Shown: positions 42,779 to 54,578 of the stretch, in pieces | Layout: the number at the start of each line of letters is the position of its first letter | Position numbering within the stretch: position 1 is the first letter of the stretch | Source of the DNA: Nannochloropsis salina CCMP1776 | Taxonomy: Eukaryota > Sar > Eustigmatophyceae > Eustigmatales > Monodopsidaceae | Assembly: GCA_004565275.1 (NCBI GenBank) | Contig: SDOX01000011.1 | Span: 25,116-89,115, forward strand | Reading direction: 5' to 3' | Length of the DNA stretch: 64,000 nucleotides | The notes under the pieces: model-generated | Seen by the model: the letters and a program-made list of their open reading frames with translations, nothing else | The model's database searches: none | Told to the model about the DNA's origin: nothing | Translations under genes and position numbers: made by a program

Positions 42779-45413
42779 ATGGGTCGCCTGTGGTAAGTTG
42801 GACGAAAATCGAGCTAGGCTTCTTTTCATCACAATTAAGTCATTGTTACTCTCTCCATCAATTAGGAAGTGCGTAATTTTGATAGCGTGCCTCCGTATCA
42901 CCGCAGTTTCTAGACTCTCTGCCAATTCTCCGACCATTGAAGATTCAGTCGAGCAATCAATAGTGAGTCATGTACGTCAAGCATTGGGTGTCACCAACGA
43001 GACTAACACCACTGATCCAAGCATGCTTCGTGGTACTACTGAGAATATCAGAAAACGACATTTGGGTGGCCGTAGTCCGTGGCGCACTTTCCCATCTCTA
43101 GCACTTCCGACCTTTATGCTTGGAGATTCCGGCAATGGCGCTTCACCACCTCGCTTTCCTGCAGCGCAAGGAACTAAAGAGATCCAAATTGGGTGCGCTT
43201 GGAGTGCTACTGTAACTGCTGCCACATACAACCTGGCTTTCCCTGATTTAAACTGTGTCTATCAGGTTCTCTTGTACTGGGGCATAACAGAAAAGACAAC
43301 CTTACGGATTGACGGTCAATTTCCACACGTCCGTTATTTTTCGTACCAAAGTTACGATCTAGAAAATGGCGAGCCAATCGCCTCATTGATTGATTATGAA
43401 ATTGAGCCCTCGAAGGGGGTAAATCCCTTCCATGAAAGCCCTCAAAATAGCAGAGTATGGGGAACAGAACGGGAACAAGGGTTTGAAAGCAAGCGTCGCG
43501 ATATCTGGAACCGCTATTCAAGTGAGGAAAATGGAGGGTACCAAGATCGTAGTCACAATCAGGGTAAGGAAATGAGGTACATGGGACCTCGCGTCGAAAG
43601 CAGCTTGCTGGACAGTGAGACTAACAACGCGTATACTGATGCTTGGTCGCCTAACGAGCCACCTGACAAGCATACCTCCAGTGCTGGGCATTTTGGGTCC
43701 GATTCTGGGGAGGAAATTTTTGGCAGCTATCAAGTACACATTACAGATACTGGTCTCCATGGATTTCCTAATGAATTGGCAGCAAGCAGCAGCAGCGCTG
43801 GTCGTTTTAGCCATCAACAGTGTGGGGGCAAAGGTTGTCTCGCCTTGGTGATCCTGCGTCTCTACACTGCCGAACCAGGTGAAGATGCCTTTCGTCATCA
43901 TCATCCTAGGCGATACAGCGCTAAATCTCATGATTATAGTCGACTGTGGGGCTATGTCCCCCCACCGAAGGTCAGCGTGCGGTACGGAGAACGAATAAAC
44001 GAGTGGACAGGTTGGTCTGTACCAGCGCGGTACAAAGAACTTGGCCAGTGTCAGGAAGACAGATCCACTGTAGTGAGATCATTCTTGGACTGGAAAATAC
44101 CTCAACTAAAGCGTGATTGGGAGGGTCAATCTTCTTTAGACAATGTAGACGACAATTTTATAGTTTACACCCCCAGCACCTCAAGTCGCGCACTTTTTTC
44201 CAATGCTGACGCATCCTACCTCTTTGCGACGGCCAAGAACAATCGCTCTGTTTCCATTGGCGATCAAAGCAGCGGTCCGCAAAGGAAAGAGCTAGTGACC
44301 CGTATTACAGGCCATTTACCAACCGTCCCGCATGGCTTCATGGAAACTAATTATGATGATGAAATGCCTAGGAATCATGAAAACTATCACCGATCGTATG
44401 AAACAGAGCACACTTACCGTGCTATTGCCGACATTGATAGCTATGAAGCTCGCTATGTGTCACTGAGTACTATAGCCTTAAAGGGCGCCGGTCCTGTTGT
44501 TGACACAGTAATGGACACGGTCATTGAGCAAAAGTATCGGAAGCAAGAAGGTTGGGAGCAGACTCGGTACTTCTCCGTGGTAGCTGCTCCTGGAACAGGA
44601 CTTTTATCTCGTTGTCCTCCACGAGTCTATCAACAAGACCGTGACCTGTTCCTAAACACAGTTCCACCGGGACAAAGCGAACCGCCTGCGCACATGGCTT
44701 TTTTATACCGGCAGATCCTCTCCCAATGGCAGACAAGAGGCCGCATTGACAAATCCATTGCGCGTGCAAAGCACGAGTGTCTAGGTCGCAATGATGGAGG
44801 ACACGCGTGTAAACTTCGATCCTTTTTTATAAACAAGATGGGATCTCGCTATCCGAGCATTAAGTACTTTTATTGCTGGGAAAATGTTACACGTGGGTGT
44901 AGCTGTGAGGATTCTCAGGGCATACTAGTCACCTGGGAAGATATAGGAGAAGGCGATCACCAGTGGAGAGATTGGGCGCTCCCAGATTACTTCCACCACA
45001 GTCACCAAAGCACTTGGGGGGAGGACGACAACGCCGGCGTGAATGCGGATTTAATGCGATCCCACAATATTCAAGATAGAAACAAATGGAAACGTACAAT
45101 TCCAGCTGTCAACACAAGCGTTTCCACACCACTAAATGTTTCCAATGCTGAAAATGTAACAAGAACCGCCTCTTCTACGTCGACTAAACTTCTGCTCAAC
45201 GCATCTGCATTGTTTGTCCGTACGTCGCCGTACTCGTGGAACCAGACTCAAGCATACTACTACTATATGAAGCAAACACAGGAGAATCGCCCTCTCGTGA
45301 AAACCCAAAATCGTGACAATGAAACCTTCATGTCCTACCAAGACTCTATGGCCCCAGCACGATATAGTTTAGCGACAGAAAAGAATAGGAGCATTAGGAA
45401 TAACGAGCAATAA
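42779..45413 (+). CDS. Large secreted protein of unknown function (853 aa)
   Basis: A 14-nt first exon (42779-42792) and one large exon (42866-45413) are joined through a GTAAGT donor and an ATTAG acceptor. This gives the signal peptide MGRLWKCVILIACLRITAVS; without the small exon the frame has no nearby ATG. The mature protein has a block YWGITEKTTLRIDGQFPHVR-type sequence, with ARYFS/YVS-like strands recurring: VRYFSYQSYD near residue 160 and ARYVSLSTIAL near 540. It also has SLIDYEIEPSKGVNPF, several Cys pairs (CSCEDSQG, HECLGRNDGGHACK) and many N-x-S/T sites. I recall similar ARYFS/DYEI-P-GS-NP blocks in secreted algal proteins but know no function. The N-glycosylation sites and lack of a membrane tail suggest export. 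Composition is AT-richer than the neighbours. Confidence 0.65.
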
Positions 45414-45681
45414 CGTTGAAGAAAAGAACAACGTCAACATTATAATCCAGCGTATACATACGGGGGACGACAGAGATATGAACAACCGCACAAGCAAATT
45501 ATCTTCAGTAATCTTATATCATAAACAAGACTTCAAGGCAGTATCATAAGCAATACGATTTCAAAGGCTTGCGGGGATCATTGAATGAAAGTGGAAAGCA
45601 AAAATCCCATCAACACTTTATGCGTCAGGCCTTGTTAAGCTGTTATATTATTTTAGCGCGCCATACAACACCTCACGCGCT

Positions 45682-47175
45682 CTAGTGCGATTCACTCGAA
45701 TTCATGTTCATTGACTCACAGCCTTTTACATGCTGCTTAAGGTTGGGAATCGTTTTTTGCACCGCACCGCACGCATGACATCTCAGTGATAATTTTAACA
45801 AGGCTTCGGCATCCTCGTGTCTTACAGTTACCTGACCATGGGTTCGCAAGGCAGTTTCTACTTGCAACAAGTCCAGGAAAAAAGGTGTGGTAAAGCTGTT
45901 CCAGTGTCTTTTTGTTTTTAGTGCAGGTGAATCAAATTCTTGTGAGATAATGTGGATATGTAGAGGGCGAAGGGACGGTAAACTATGGTATCCCATACGG
46001 AGACGCAGTCCATTCGTGTCCTTTCCCAACTTGGTAGCGATGCATCGGGCCGCAGAATGCAGCCTACTTATTTGCTTGTTGTGCTTGTCATGGCTGAGTT
46101 CCGTGACAGAATTAATAGTCAAGAATTCGGGTTTGGGAATCAAGAGCAGGTGGACCTTTGCTTTAGGGTAGCCGTCATAAATAGCCATCCACTCCGAAGT
46201 CTCATAGAAGATAAAGTGCCTGAGTTCTGGGGTGTGATCCAGGTACCGTATTAGAGCACCAAGCCAGCCACCACCCTGGGGTGGCTGGCCAGGATGCTGG
46301 TAGACAGGGATATGTGGTGACTCGACGTGACACTCCTCTCGCTTATCCAACGAAGGTGGCGCTGTGGTGCTGTTGCCCTCCGTCTTACTATCCATCTTCT
46401 GCGGAAGTACTTGCCGTGTCACTTTTTCAACTAGTTGCTCTAAAAATACCCTGATCAAGTTTTCATAGGTGCATTGTAAAGAATTTGACCAACCATCAGG
46501 CAGGACAGATGCAAGTGCCTGACACGGAGGCATCGCTAAAAGTACGTACTCGACACCTTGCTGTACGCACAAAGCGCTTGACTTTGTCAGTTTAATTGGA
46601 TAGACATGGCCTGGTTCAGCATTGTGAAAAAGCAATCTCGCCGTATTTGTTAGCTGCGGTCCTGCGTTTTTGAAAGTTTCCATGGCCACGGGATGATCTG
46701 TAGGAAGAAATGAACGGGAACATGGTACGGCAATAACCTGAGGATACCCTGAGCCCCTTGTCTCCTCTGTCAGTGCGCCAATTTCCCCTTGATGCAAACG
46801 TTGACGCGGCTTTGTGATTGTGCATGTCATGGCTCTGGTAACATACCCCGCCCGAGCTGCTAATTTTGCCGCGTCTCCATCCGGGGCCTCTTTAACCACC
46901 ACGAATTCCAAAACGAAATTTAAAGGTTTTAATACGCCGGCACTTTCATTCAACCTTACAATGAACTTTGAATCCAAAAAATTTGCCACGGAGGTAATAA
47001 GGATTTGGAGGCTTGCATTAACTCTCTCGGCAGGCCCGAAGTTTGGGATTGCGAGTGTCACTACCGCAGGCTCACGGTCGTTCGCAGCGGCACCGTTACT
47101 GGATGCACAACTTCTTTTGATTGTGGCCCTATCTCCTTCGCTCGACTGTACATCTTTATCTGTCGCACGTTTCAT
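45682..47175 (-). CDS. APTX: Aprataxin-like DNA repair protein (macro-like + HIT + zinc finger)
   Basis: This is a single-exon gene of 497 residues. The C-terminal half is an aprataxin HIT domain: SLRPLHIHIISQEFDSPALK with the nucleotide-binding His residues, KRHWNSFTTPFF after it, and a C2HH-type zinc finger LRCHACGAVQ...LKQHVKGC. HFIFYETSEWMAIYDGYPKA forms the N-terminal HIT strands. Upstream, PQVIAVPCSRSFLPTDHPVA and FKNAGPQLTNTARLLF resemble the macro domain found before HIT in plant aprataxins. Aprataxin removes AMP from aborted 5'-adenylated DNA ligation intermediates in the nucleus. The ATG at 47175 (MKRATDKDVQSS) is the first in frame and leads into a basic, possibly nuclear-targeting stretch. 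Confidence 0.87.
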   Translation of the reverse strand: MKRATDKDVQSSEGDRATIKRSCASSNGAAANDREPAVVTLAIPNFGPAERVNASLQILITSVANFLDSKFIVRLNESAGVLKPLNFVLEFVVVKEAPDGDAAKLAARAGYVTRAMTCTITKPRQRLHQGEIGALTEETRGSGYPQVIAVPCSRSFLPTDHPVAMETFKNAGPQLTNTARLLFHNAEPGHVYPIKLTKSSALCVQQGVEYVLLAMPPCQALASVLPDGWSNSLQCTYENLIRVFLEQLVEKVTRQVLPQKMDSKTEGNSTTAPPSLDKREECHVESPHIPVYQHPGQPPQGGGWLGALIRYLDHTPELRHFIFYETSEWMAIYDGYPKAKVHLLLIPKPEFLTINSVTELSHDKHNKQISRLHSAARCIATKLGKDTNGLRLRMGYHSLPSLRPLHIHIISQEFDSPALKTKRHWNSFTTPFFLDLLQVETALRTHGQVTVRHEDAEALLKLSLRCHACGAVQKTIPNLKQHVKGCESMNMNSSESH

Positions 47176-47629
47176 GCTTGTGTACACTGGAGAACTTCAC
47201 CTCCCGGCCTTGCAAAACTCTGTCCTGTCCCGTCTATGGAAGACTATCGATGAGGAAAAAAAAATGACACACAGCATCAGGTCCAAGAAATCTTTTCGCA
47301 CAACCCACATCGAAGGACTTGTGCTTAGGCGCCCTGTCTACTACGGGCAACGACATAGTTCCAAGTCCTTCTGGCTTGTGGACGGCCAAAGCCGTTAAGG
47401 TCCGTTACGTGTCGGGCATGAGACGCCTCGGGCGTCGAATTCTAGGGCTGGCACGCGATCGCAATGCGAATGATCATGGTATATGGCGTATATGTGTTGA
47501 TAAGTGATGCCAGTTTAGGGCTAGACATCGCGATATAGTGGCATGTAAAGTCACCTCACTAACTGTGACAGTGATATCCTCATTTCCTTCCTCGTCAGCG
47601 GCTGTGACCAGGAATTGAATTGGACGTCT
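47176..47629. promoter_or_regulatory. Divergent intergenic region, aprataxin / TPR-like gene
   Basis: About 450 bp between two opposed starts. No coding motif. Presumed shared promoter region. Confidence 0.4.
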
Positions 47630-50600
47630 ATGCCACACAAAACTAGTAGAAGCGGCTCGGTCAAATCGAAGCCAACTACTTCAAATCAAGAAGGGAAAGA
47701 TTGTACATCGATAGCAGCCGCCAAAAGGGACGTCAATGTGTCTGGGGGCGTAAGTGAGACTAAGGCACATGCTCCTCCCTCTCTTCCCGAGGATACTCTC
47801 CTACCTCCTACCGCTGCGCCATCTGCGCCACCGGTGCCTGACAAGGCGGAAAGCAGGGCATTCGATCCTCAAAAGAATAACAATCGTAATCGGAAACCTG
47901 ATACGGGGTCTGTCACAGCTTCCGCGATGAAGAAGAAAAACGCCAGTAGCGACCATTCCGTCAAAGTGTCGGGGTTCTCTGCGCCCATTCTTGATTGGCT
48001 CAGCACAGGCTTCTTGCTCCAGGCAGCTGGAGCATCAACTGTCCTCAATAAATTTTTGACGGATTTATCGAAAGAGTACTTTGGCCAGGTACTCTTGCAG
48101 GTTCAACGTCAAGATGCCAAGGGGTTGCGGGAGGTGCTTATGCAGCACGCACAGGAGCCACGTGCAACAGCCCTTGGCGTCGGTATGTCTGCAACAGAGA
48201 ACAGCAGCGGCAGTAAAAGAAAGCTCGTCAAGAGTAAGGACAAGATCAATAAGAGGAACGGGAACGGGACCGAGCAGGTGGGGCTGACAGGGCCGAGCTC
48301 AGTCCTGGGTCCTGTCGCTCTGTCCTGGGAGAACACCACGCTCAGCCGCTTAAAACACCCAGTCAAAGGGGCTTGGGAAGCCGCGAAAATCTATGGCCCT
48401 TCTTTAGGACCTACCCCCCTGGCCCTTTCGGGGCAGGCGACCCCTGAAACGAGCGATCCCGACCTGAAGCTCGCCGTCCTCACCAAGTACAAGGCCTTTT
48501 CTCCCGTGCTTGACCCCTCCCTCACCTCCACGGCGGCGGCAACAGCGCAGGAGTGGGTGAAGTCTACCACCTGGATGAAGAAAGGTGGAGGAGGAAGGTT
48601 CGACAAAGCCTTGGACAACCTCTCGGCGCTGCTGAGCGGCATGGCAGCAGTCTACCCGTCTGTGCGTGCTGCCCTCCCCACCGCCCTCGAGGGTTTGCAA
48701 AAGGTCCAGGAGGTACGAAGCAGCTTAAGCAGTGGGGAGGAAGGGAAAGGGATGGGAAAAGAAGAGGTGGAAGGGCTGATTCGGTGGCGGGTGCGCAGGT
48801 TACTGTGTCAAGCTTGGGCCGGTCGAAAAGCGAAGGAGAAGGGAGAGGTTCTGGCTGCAGAGAATGCTCTGACAGCCTTACAGACAGCCATGGATGCCGA
48901 GGATGTCCAGGTCGGCGATTTTGTCCGGGCGTGTAGGAAGGAAGAAGAAACGAAGATCGAGACCGCCGACGCAAAGGGACAGGGGGGAAATGACAGCGAA
49001 GGGGTGGTGGATGGGAGAGGCGAGCTCTCTGAGAGGGCTGTGAGCAATAAAGAGGAGGAGGTGGAAGAGAGGACCAGCATGAGTGCAGCGGAAAGCAAGT
49101 CGGAGCAGCGCGCCTGGGAGGCTCACCTCAAGCATCACTCAGGCCTCTCTCAGGCCGTCGCCTCGCGCATTGCCGCCTTTCGACAGTGCTTGCAGGATGG
49201 CAAGGCCCAAGACGTGATCCGAGACGTCCTCCTTTTGCTTCGACAGCACCAGCACAAGGAGACTTGCCTCCTTCCCGTCGATGTGCACGTGTTGCAGGAG
49301 AATCTTGGCAAGGCGGCCTTGGTGGTGGGAAATCCGACCCTGGCCCTGTCGGCGCTCGACAAGGCGGGGAAGGTGGGCGTCTGTACTGAAGGGGACAACC
49401 CTACCCTGCCTCCTTGCGTGGAGTACTGTCCCCTGGCGCTGCGTTTGAAAGCCCTCGCATTGGAAGTCAAAGGAGAGGAGGAGGCGACCAAGCGGGAAGG
49501 GAGCGCGGAGGAGAAGACAGAAGACGAGCCGCACGCGACCGAGTTGGCACTGCACGTATTGGGGGACCTGAGGAAGGAGGATATAGAGAGAAACGACAGT
49601 GTGAGACGTGCGAGTTACTTGACCTCGGCGGCGGTGCATACGTACCACCGGCTCAAGCGCTTGAGCAATGGCGAAGGTGGCCAGGGAGAAGCTCCGGAGA
49701 AGACACGAGTTGTAGTGGAGCGAGGGCTTGGCCTCTTAGAGCAGGCGCGGGGCATGTTTGACGCGGACAGGAATGAGGAAGGGACAGAGGGTGGTCGATG
49801 GGTGAGCCTCGTCGATCCGAAATGGGTGTCCCTGTCCCAAGACGGAGACGCCATGCTCTGGATCCAAACCAACCGGTTGCTGGCCATATTTTATGCGGAA
49901 CCCTGCCTCGCTCCCTCCCTCCCCCATCACCATGACCTTTCCATCGCCGCCTACCAAGCTGCCCTCCTCCCTGCCGCCCACCTTTTAGATGGGACGCTGG
50001 AGGCCCATTCCATGGTTCATACGCTTCGATTTGAACTCGCGAGAGCCTACGCGCGGCGCGGTAAGAACGAGCAGGACGAAGCAACCTGCCTTGCCCTCTT
50101 GAGAGAGGCGGAAGCTGCTTTGCTGCCCTCGCAGAGGGAGGAGATGGGGCGGCTTTTGCATTACACCGGGCGATTATTGGAGGAAAAGGGTCGCAAAAAA
50201 CTGGAGGATGAGAATGAAGGCGGGGGCGAAAAGGAATTGCGGGAGGCAATAGAATTGTTTGGACGGGCTGTGGAGGCTTTCGAGGGTGTGCGGGCCAAGC
50301 CAAAGGGAGAGGAGGAGCGACTCAATTACATGATTGGATTGAACAAAAGCATGGCCGGCATCTATGTCACATTGATGAAGAGCATGGACAAAGGGTGTGA
50401 AGGCAGGTCCGACAGAACAGAAGCAGGTGAAGAAGGAGGGAAGGACAAAAACAGGCAGCAACAGCTGTCCGGGAAGCCCTCTTCCTTCCCCTCCTCGCCG
50501 TCTCTGTCGCCTCCCACACAGGCGATTTGGAACGCAGATTTGGAGAAAGCCATCAACAGGTACACAAATGCCTACACTCTCCTGAGTGCAGTGGCGGGAG

Positions 50601-51031
50601 GAGGCGGGAAAGCCTCCTTCGAAGCGGGCCAAGTAGCTTTTGCCATCGGAGACTTGTACTTGCAACGTCGGAAGGAAAAACGGGCGCGGAATGTTGAAAA
50701 TGCGATCGCTTGGTTTGAAAAAGCTGAGCGGGACATCCGCCGGAGCGCTCCAGATCGGAAGGATGCGAGTGGGCGGTACTTACCGTTGTACACACAATTA
50801 TACGGAAAGCTGGCTGGCTTGTGGCACGAGCGCGCGGGGTTGCGAAAAAAGGAGGGGGGAGGGAGCAGTGGAAAAGTGAAGGAAGATTTGAGAAAAGGGG
50901 AGGCGTACGGTGTACTGTTTACAAATGCAAGAAGAAATTACGAATTGCGGGCGGACGTGTTGGCGGGCAGGATGGCAGATGGACTGAGAGTAGAGGAAGA
51001 GGGGAAGGATAGGGGAAAGGAGGAGCGTTGA
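47630..51031 (+). CDS. Large TPR-like helical repeat protein, unknown function
   Basis: One open frame of 1133 residues from the first ATG (MPHKTSRSGSVKSK). The first 110 residues are disordered and basic. ILDWLSTGFLLQAAGASTVLN starts the folded part. From about residue 500 the chain is a series of amphipathic helix pairs of TPR type, such as NPTLALSALDKAGKVG, MLWIQTNRLLAIFYAEP, LRFELARAYARRG and SFEAGQVAFAIGDLYLQRRKE. Charged linkers rich in Glu, Lys and Gly lie between them. Such solenoids are scaffolds for protein complexes. No catalytic motif was seen, and I could not place it in a named family. The segment 50395-50521 is low in complexity and ends CCCACACAG, like an intron, but removing it would break the frame, so I leave it coding. 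Confidence 0.7.
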   Translation: MPHKTSRSGSVKSKPTTSNQEGKDCTSIAAAKRDVNVSGGVSETKAHAPPSLPEDTLLPPTAAPSAPPVPDKAESRAFDPQKNNNRNRKPDTGSVTASAMKKKNASSDHSVKVSGFSAPILDWLSTGFLLQAAGASTVLNKFLTDLSKEYFGQVLLQVQRQDAKGLREVLMQHAQEPRATALGVGMSATENSSGSKRKLVKSKDKINKRNGNGTEQVGLTGPSSVLGPVALSWENTTLSRLKHPVKGAWEAAKIYGPSLGPTPLALSGQATPETSDPDLKLAVLTKYKAFSPVLDPSLTSTAAATAQEWVKSTTWMKKGGGGRFDKALDNLSALLSGMAAVYPSVRAALPTALEGLQKVQEVRSSLSSGEEGKGMGKEEVEGLIRWRVRRLLCQAWAGRKAKEKGEVLAAENALTALQTAMDAEDVQVGDFVRACRKEEETKIETADAKGQGGNDSEGVVDGRGELSERAVSNKEEEVEERTSMSAAESKSEQRAWEAHLKHHSGLSQAVASRIAAFRQCLQDGKAQDVIRDVLLLLRQHQHKETCLLPVDVHVLQENLGKAALVVGNPTLALSALDKAGKVGVCTEGDNPTLPPCVEYCPLALRLKALALEVKGEEEATKREGSAEEKTEDEPHATELALHVLGDLRKEDIERNDSVRRASYLTSAAVHTYHRLKRLSNGEGGQGEAPEKTRVVVERGLGLLEQARGMFDADRNEEGTEGGRWVSLVDPKWVSLSQDGDAMLWIQTNRLLAIFYAEPCLAPSLPHHHDLSIAAYQAALLPAAHLLDGTLEAHSMVHTLRFELARAYARRGKNEQDEATCLALLREAEAALLPSQREEMGRLLHYTGRLLEEKGRKKLEDENEGGGEKELREAIELFGRAVEAFEGVRAKPKGEEERLNYMIGLNKSMAGIYVTLMKSMDKGCEGRSDRTEAGEEGGKDKNRQQQLSGKPSSFPSSPSLSPPTQAIWNADLEKAINRYTNAYTLLSAVAGGGGKASFEAGQVAFAIGDLYLQRRKEKRARNVENAIAWFEKAERDIRRSAPDRKDASGRYLPLYTQLYGKLAGLWHERAGLRKKEGGGSSGKVKEDLRKGEAYGVLFTNARRNYELRADVLAGRMADGLRVEEEGKDRGKEER

Positions 51032-51643
51032 CGGGCAACATCACAGAAAGAATGATGTTTTGGTGCTCTGGCAATGGTTCCGCGACTGATGTGAGGAAAG
51101 GAAAGCGGATTAGAATCAGGCACACTTCATTTTAAAAAGACACTTTTTTAAAAAAGGGGAATCCGCCATGCAACGTAGGACTGTGATAACCATTGTCAGA
51201 AGGGATATGTGGAGAAGAGAGCTACCGGAAATCTCACGTTGCAAGATCGAAGCGGTTTATTGTCAAATGACCGTGGACGAAGCAAGGGGCAGCCCAGCAT
51301 GTTTTTTGTCAGCAGAAGACAGAAAAAATTAGATGTGTAGGAAGACGTTTATATACAAAGAGCACGGGAGGCACCCTGGGAGTTTCCTTGGATAGGGAGG
51401 CATCTCTGGCTCCGAGGGGTAGGACTCTTCCACTTCGACCCCTTCTTTTTCACGACTTGTTTCACACATGCTGTCACGCCCCCGCTTCTTCTCATCATTT
51501 CTGTCCCTCCAAGCGTCACATCTATATCTCCCTGCGCCTTTCCATCTCCCAATCGTATCAAAAGCTAAGCAGCCCTCAAGGTGGCTCCTCCCCACCTCGC
51601 TCTCCAAAATACCACCTCCAACCCGATCCACCTACCGCGTCAA
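51032..51643. other. Convergent intergenic region, no gene seen
   Basis: The 3' flanks of two genes. Short ORFs without motifs on both strands. Confidence 0.45.
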
Positions 51644-53374
51644 TTATGTCCGTCGGCTTCTAAGGTACCAATCGTCTTGGTCCAAGTCCTTCTGGTAAGA
51701 ACCTTCATCCTGGGTGGGATCCATCTTCGCCACCGTCAATCGGACATACTCCTCCTCCAACCGGGCCACCAGGGCGGCGTCCCCTTCCGCGAGGGCCGCG
51801 CGCAATCGGTCCTTGACCCGCCCACGTTCGCTTTTGTTCGCTTCCAAGGCTGACACGGTGCTCCAATCCTCCCGTTCAACCGCCAAGGCAATGCGAGCTT
51901 CCCGGCGCACGGTTTCGTCCAGGTAGGGAAGCAGGGCAATGTCGAGTTCCTGGGGCCCTTGTCTCCTCTTGGGGATCACGTCCGCCCCGCTTTTGATCAG
52001 GCACAGCCTCTTGCTGCGACTGTCCATGCTCCGAAAGGCCTCCACCGAAGAAATTTCCCATGCTGGCCGGACGTTTTCCATCACCGTCATCATGTTCTCC
52101 TTCCGCCTCTCCACCGCTCCTTCCCCCTCCCCCACCGCCTCTAATTGCAGGATACCATCCGAACCCCGTCCTAGGACCCGGGAAGCTACCGCCGTCCCCT
52201 CGTACAGGTCCACGGGCATCTTGATGGCTCGGTTGAGCGCTAAGGCGAATCCCACCACCTCATCAACGAGGCAATCCACCAGCGTGGCCCGCCCCTGCTC
52301 GGAGGGTGCCGTGCCCACCTGTACGGTAGTGGGCGGTGGAAAAAGAGACGGGGGGAATGAAACGAAAAAAGGCGTCGAATAGGAGCAGCTCAAGCCGGTC
52401 TACAGACTGCCCCTGTGGCCTGTACTGGACAAGCCCGCCATACGAGGCATCTCCTCCCTCCTTGAGCCCTTCCTTTCCTTTTTCCTCACCTCCTCTTGCA
52501 ATGTAAGTACAGGACCGAAGGTAATTCCCGGACCGCGGGGGCTGTCTTCCTCATCGATCAACAGCTCCGAGACCGCGGCGCCCAGGGACCGTGTGATGAC
52601 GTGCAGCATCAGTGCGTAAGGAGAGGAGGTCCAGTCTGCCCGTACATTCTTACCGAAAACAAAGGCGTCGAACGCTTCCTTTTTAACATTCGTCGCTGCA
52701 ATAGTCGGCACGCTCTGCCCGCTTTCTCCTGCCTCCCTAGCGGTCCTTTCAACCCACTCCCAGGGCGCGTTATCGAAAAAGCCGTTGTCTTTGGTGGACA
52801 AATGCCTGCCCGTCCACATCGAAGATGCTTTGAACTGGCTCTTAGAGCCCTGGCTGTCCTGCAATCCCTCCGCCTCCATTTTCCGTCTTCGTTCAGCTTC
52901 TTGAAATGCTGCTCGCAGCATCTCCAAGTCGCCGGAGGTGAAGACCGGTACTGGCAAAGCCTCCAGGCGCCCACCGTTCTCTTTTTCGACCTCTTTCCGC
53001 CGCCCTAAAAAAACTGCCGTCTGTCCGCCGTATAATCCCAGCCCGAGAGGGTACACTCGCACCCATTTTTTCCCTCTTCCCCCCTCTGAGTCGTCGTCAT
53101 CGCCAGCCTCATCGGGTACTTCCGGGCGTAGCTTACCGATCTTAAGATCACGACGCCGGGGGCGTGTGCGTGAGCCTGTCAGTGTGCTAGCAGCAACAAG
53201 GCATGCTTTGCGTGTGAAGCCGATTCGGAGGGATGACGGCGGGTTTGTTGTACTGTAGGTATGCACTTGGGTGAGAAATGCGACGGTGTGTCCAAGTAGG
53301 AGAGGCAGGCAGACGATACCAACAAAGGCGAGTTTTATGACCCCTTGACGTTGAAGCCGTGCTTTACCTGACAT
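51644..53374 (-). CDS. Probable plastid-targeted protein, function unknown
   Basis: Two exons (52490-53374 and 51644-52318, joined in phase 0) encode 519 residues. The N-terminus has a signal-peptide-like helix (IKLAFVGIVCLPLLLGHTVA) followed by FLTQ. A signal peptide ending A-F before a Ser/Thr/Arg-rich stretch is the heterokont plastid presequence pattern. The mature part has KKWVRVYPLGLGLYGGQTAV, a domain with PYALMLHVITRSLGAAVSEL and DEVVGFALALNRAIKMPVDL. The C-terminal coiled region LRAALAEGDAALVARLEEEY resembles a UVR motif. The layout recalls DUF151 (bifunctional nuclease)-type plant proteins, which also end in UVR motifs, but I cannot confirm that domain. Plastid targeting is inference from the presequence only. 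Confidence 0.55.
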
Positions 53375-54578
53375 AAACTGACAACAGAAGTGAAGGATAA
53401 TGTTTCAACAGTCAGAAAGAAATGAAAGGATCCGCACCTCCCCTTTTGTCATTGCATTCTTGTTCTGGTTCACATCTGGGCCTAACAAGGAATCGCCGCA
53501 AGCGATTTCACCATTCCATTACTAAGAGCGTCTGAGCGTATTTGAACACCTGGGGGTTCGATATGCTTTGTTGTACCGTTTTCCCTTTCTGGAGCGACTG
53601 CATCTCTTTGTACACGAACCAAAAGCCAAAAGCACGTACAGGGCGTCTCCGAGTGGCTAGAATAAAAATTGCGCGAAAAGTGAGGATGGGCCCAAACCCA
53701 TTGGGGCTAGGACTGTGACTACAAGTCCATATCACAAATTCTTGACCTACTGATTACATTTTCAGCTCCAAATGATGTTTTTTGCATGTACATTCATCCA
53801 AAAATAAGTTACCTATTTCCATTTATCCCGCTAAGCTGGAGTTTGGGACAGGTGAAAATTGCGCGAAACACTAGAAGACATCTCAACTATTTCGCACTTT
53901 TTGGTCGCTTAATAAAACGCGTCAACCCATTGTCGAACGCAATTAAAAGAGTTCAACGATCTGTAAAAGAGAGGTTCTTACATCACCCAAGCGAGATTGG
54001 ATAACATGCACTGGAGGTGATTGTGATGAGTTCGTGAGCGGAAAAGGAAGAAGTGTGATGCTGAGACATATTGGTGGACTGTACGTATTGCCTACTTTTT
54101 TGGTAGATAAGTCTTTTCAAGGCTTGCAAATGCCATGGTCCGGAATTTTCCCCTCCCTTTCACTGGGTCGTATTTCCATGGACGCTTCATATGACGCGGT
54201 CAATGCTCCAGAGATATCGGAATGCACGGCATACGAGTCGAACAACAGCTCCAGACACAACATTGGTTGCCAATGGTAGGCATTATACGTGTCTTATCTC
54301 TCGCTGCTTATCCCCCCCCCATGTCTTGCATCCCATGACAGCTCGCTGATAAATATTCTCGGCAGCGGTGACAGCTTGGGATTTGCAAGGCAGTCCTAGC
54401 ATAGCTGTAACCTAGACAGACGCGGCGGACAGGAGGGGGAAAAGGAGAGCGGAGAGTGCGCCGGGAAGGGACTGTTCCGGTGGAAGTTGCTTTCATTCCT
54501 CCTTGGAGAATTTAAACAAAAACTCGGAAATTTGTTGGCGCGTGACAAAGTGGGAGTAAAAAGGACACGCTCCTAGTC
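53375..54578. promoter_or_regulatory. Divergent intergenic region, no clear gene
   Basis: About 1.2 kb between opposed starts. It contains a 75-codon minus-strand frame at 53508-53735 (RRRPVRAFGFWFVYKEMQ and neighbours) and a 72-codon plus-strand frame at 53786-54004. Neither carries a known motif, and both are weak candidates for small genes. Confidence 0.35.

Noticed and set aside
50395-50521. Possible intron in the TPR-like gene
   Set aside because: Donor and acceptor look plausible, but removal of 127 nt shifts the frame away from the helical repeats that follow.
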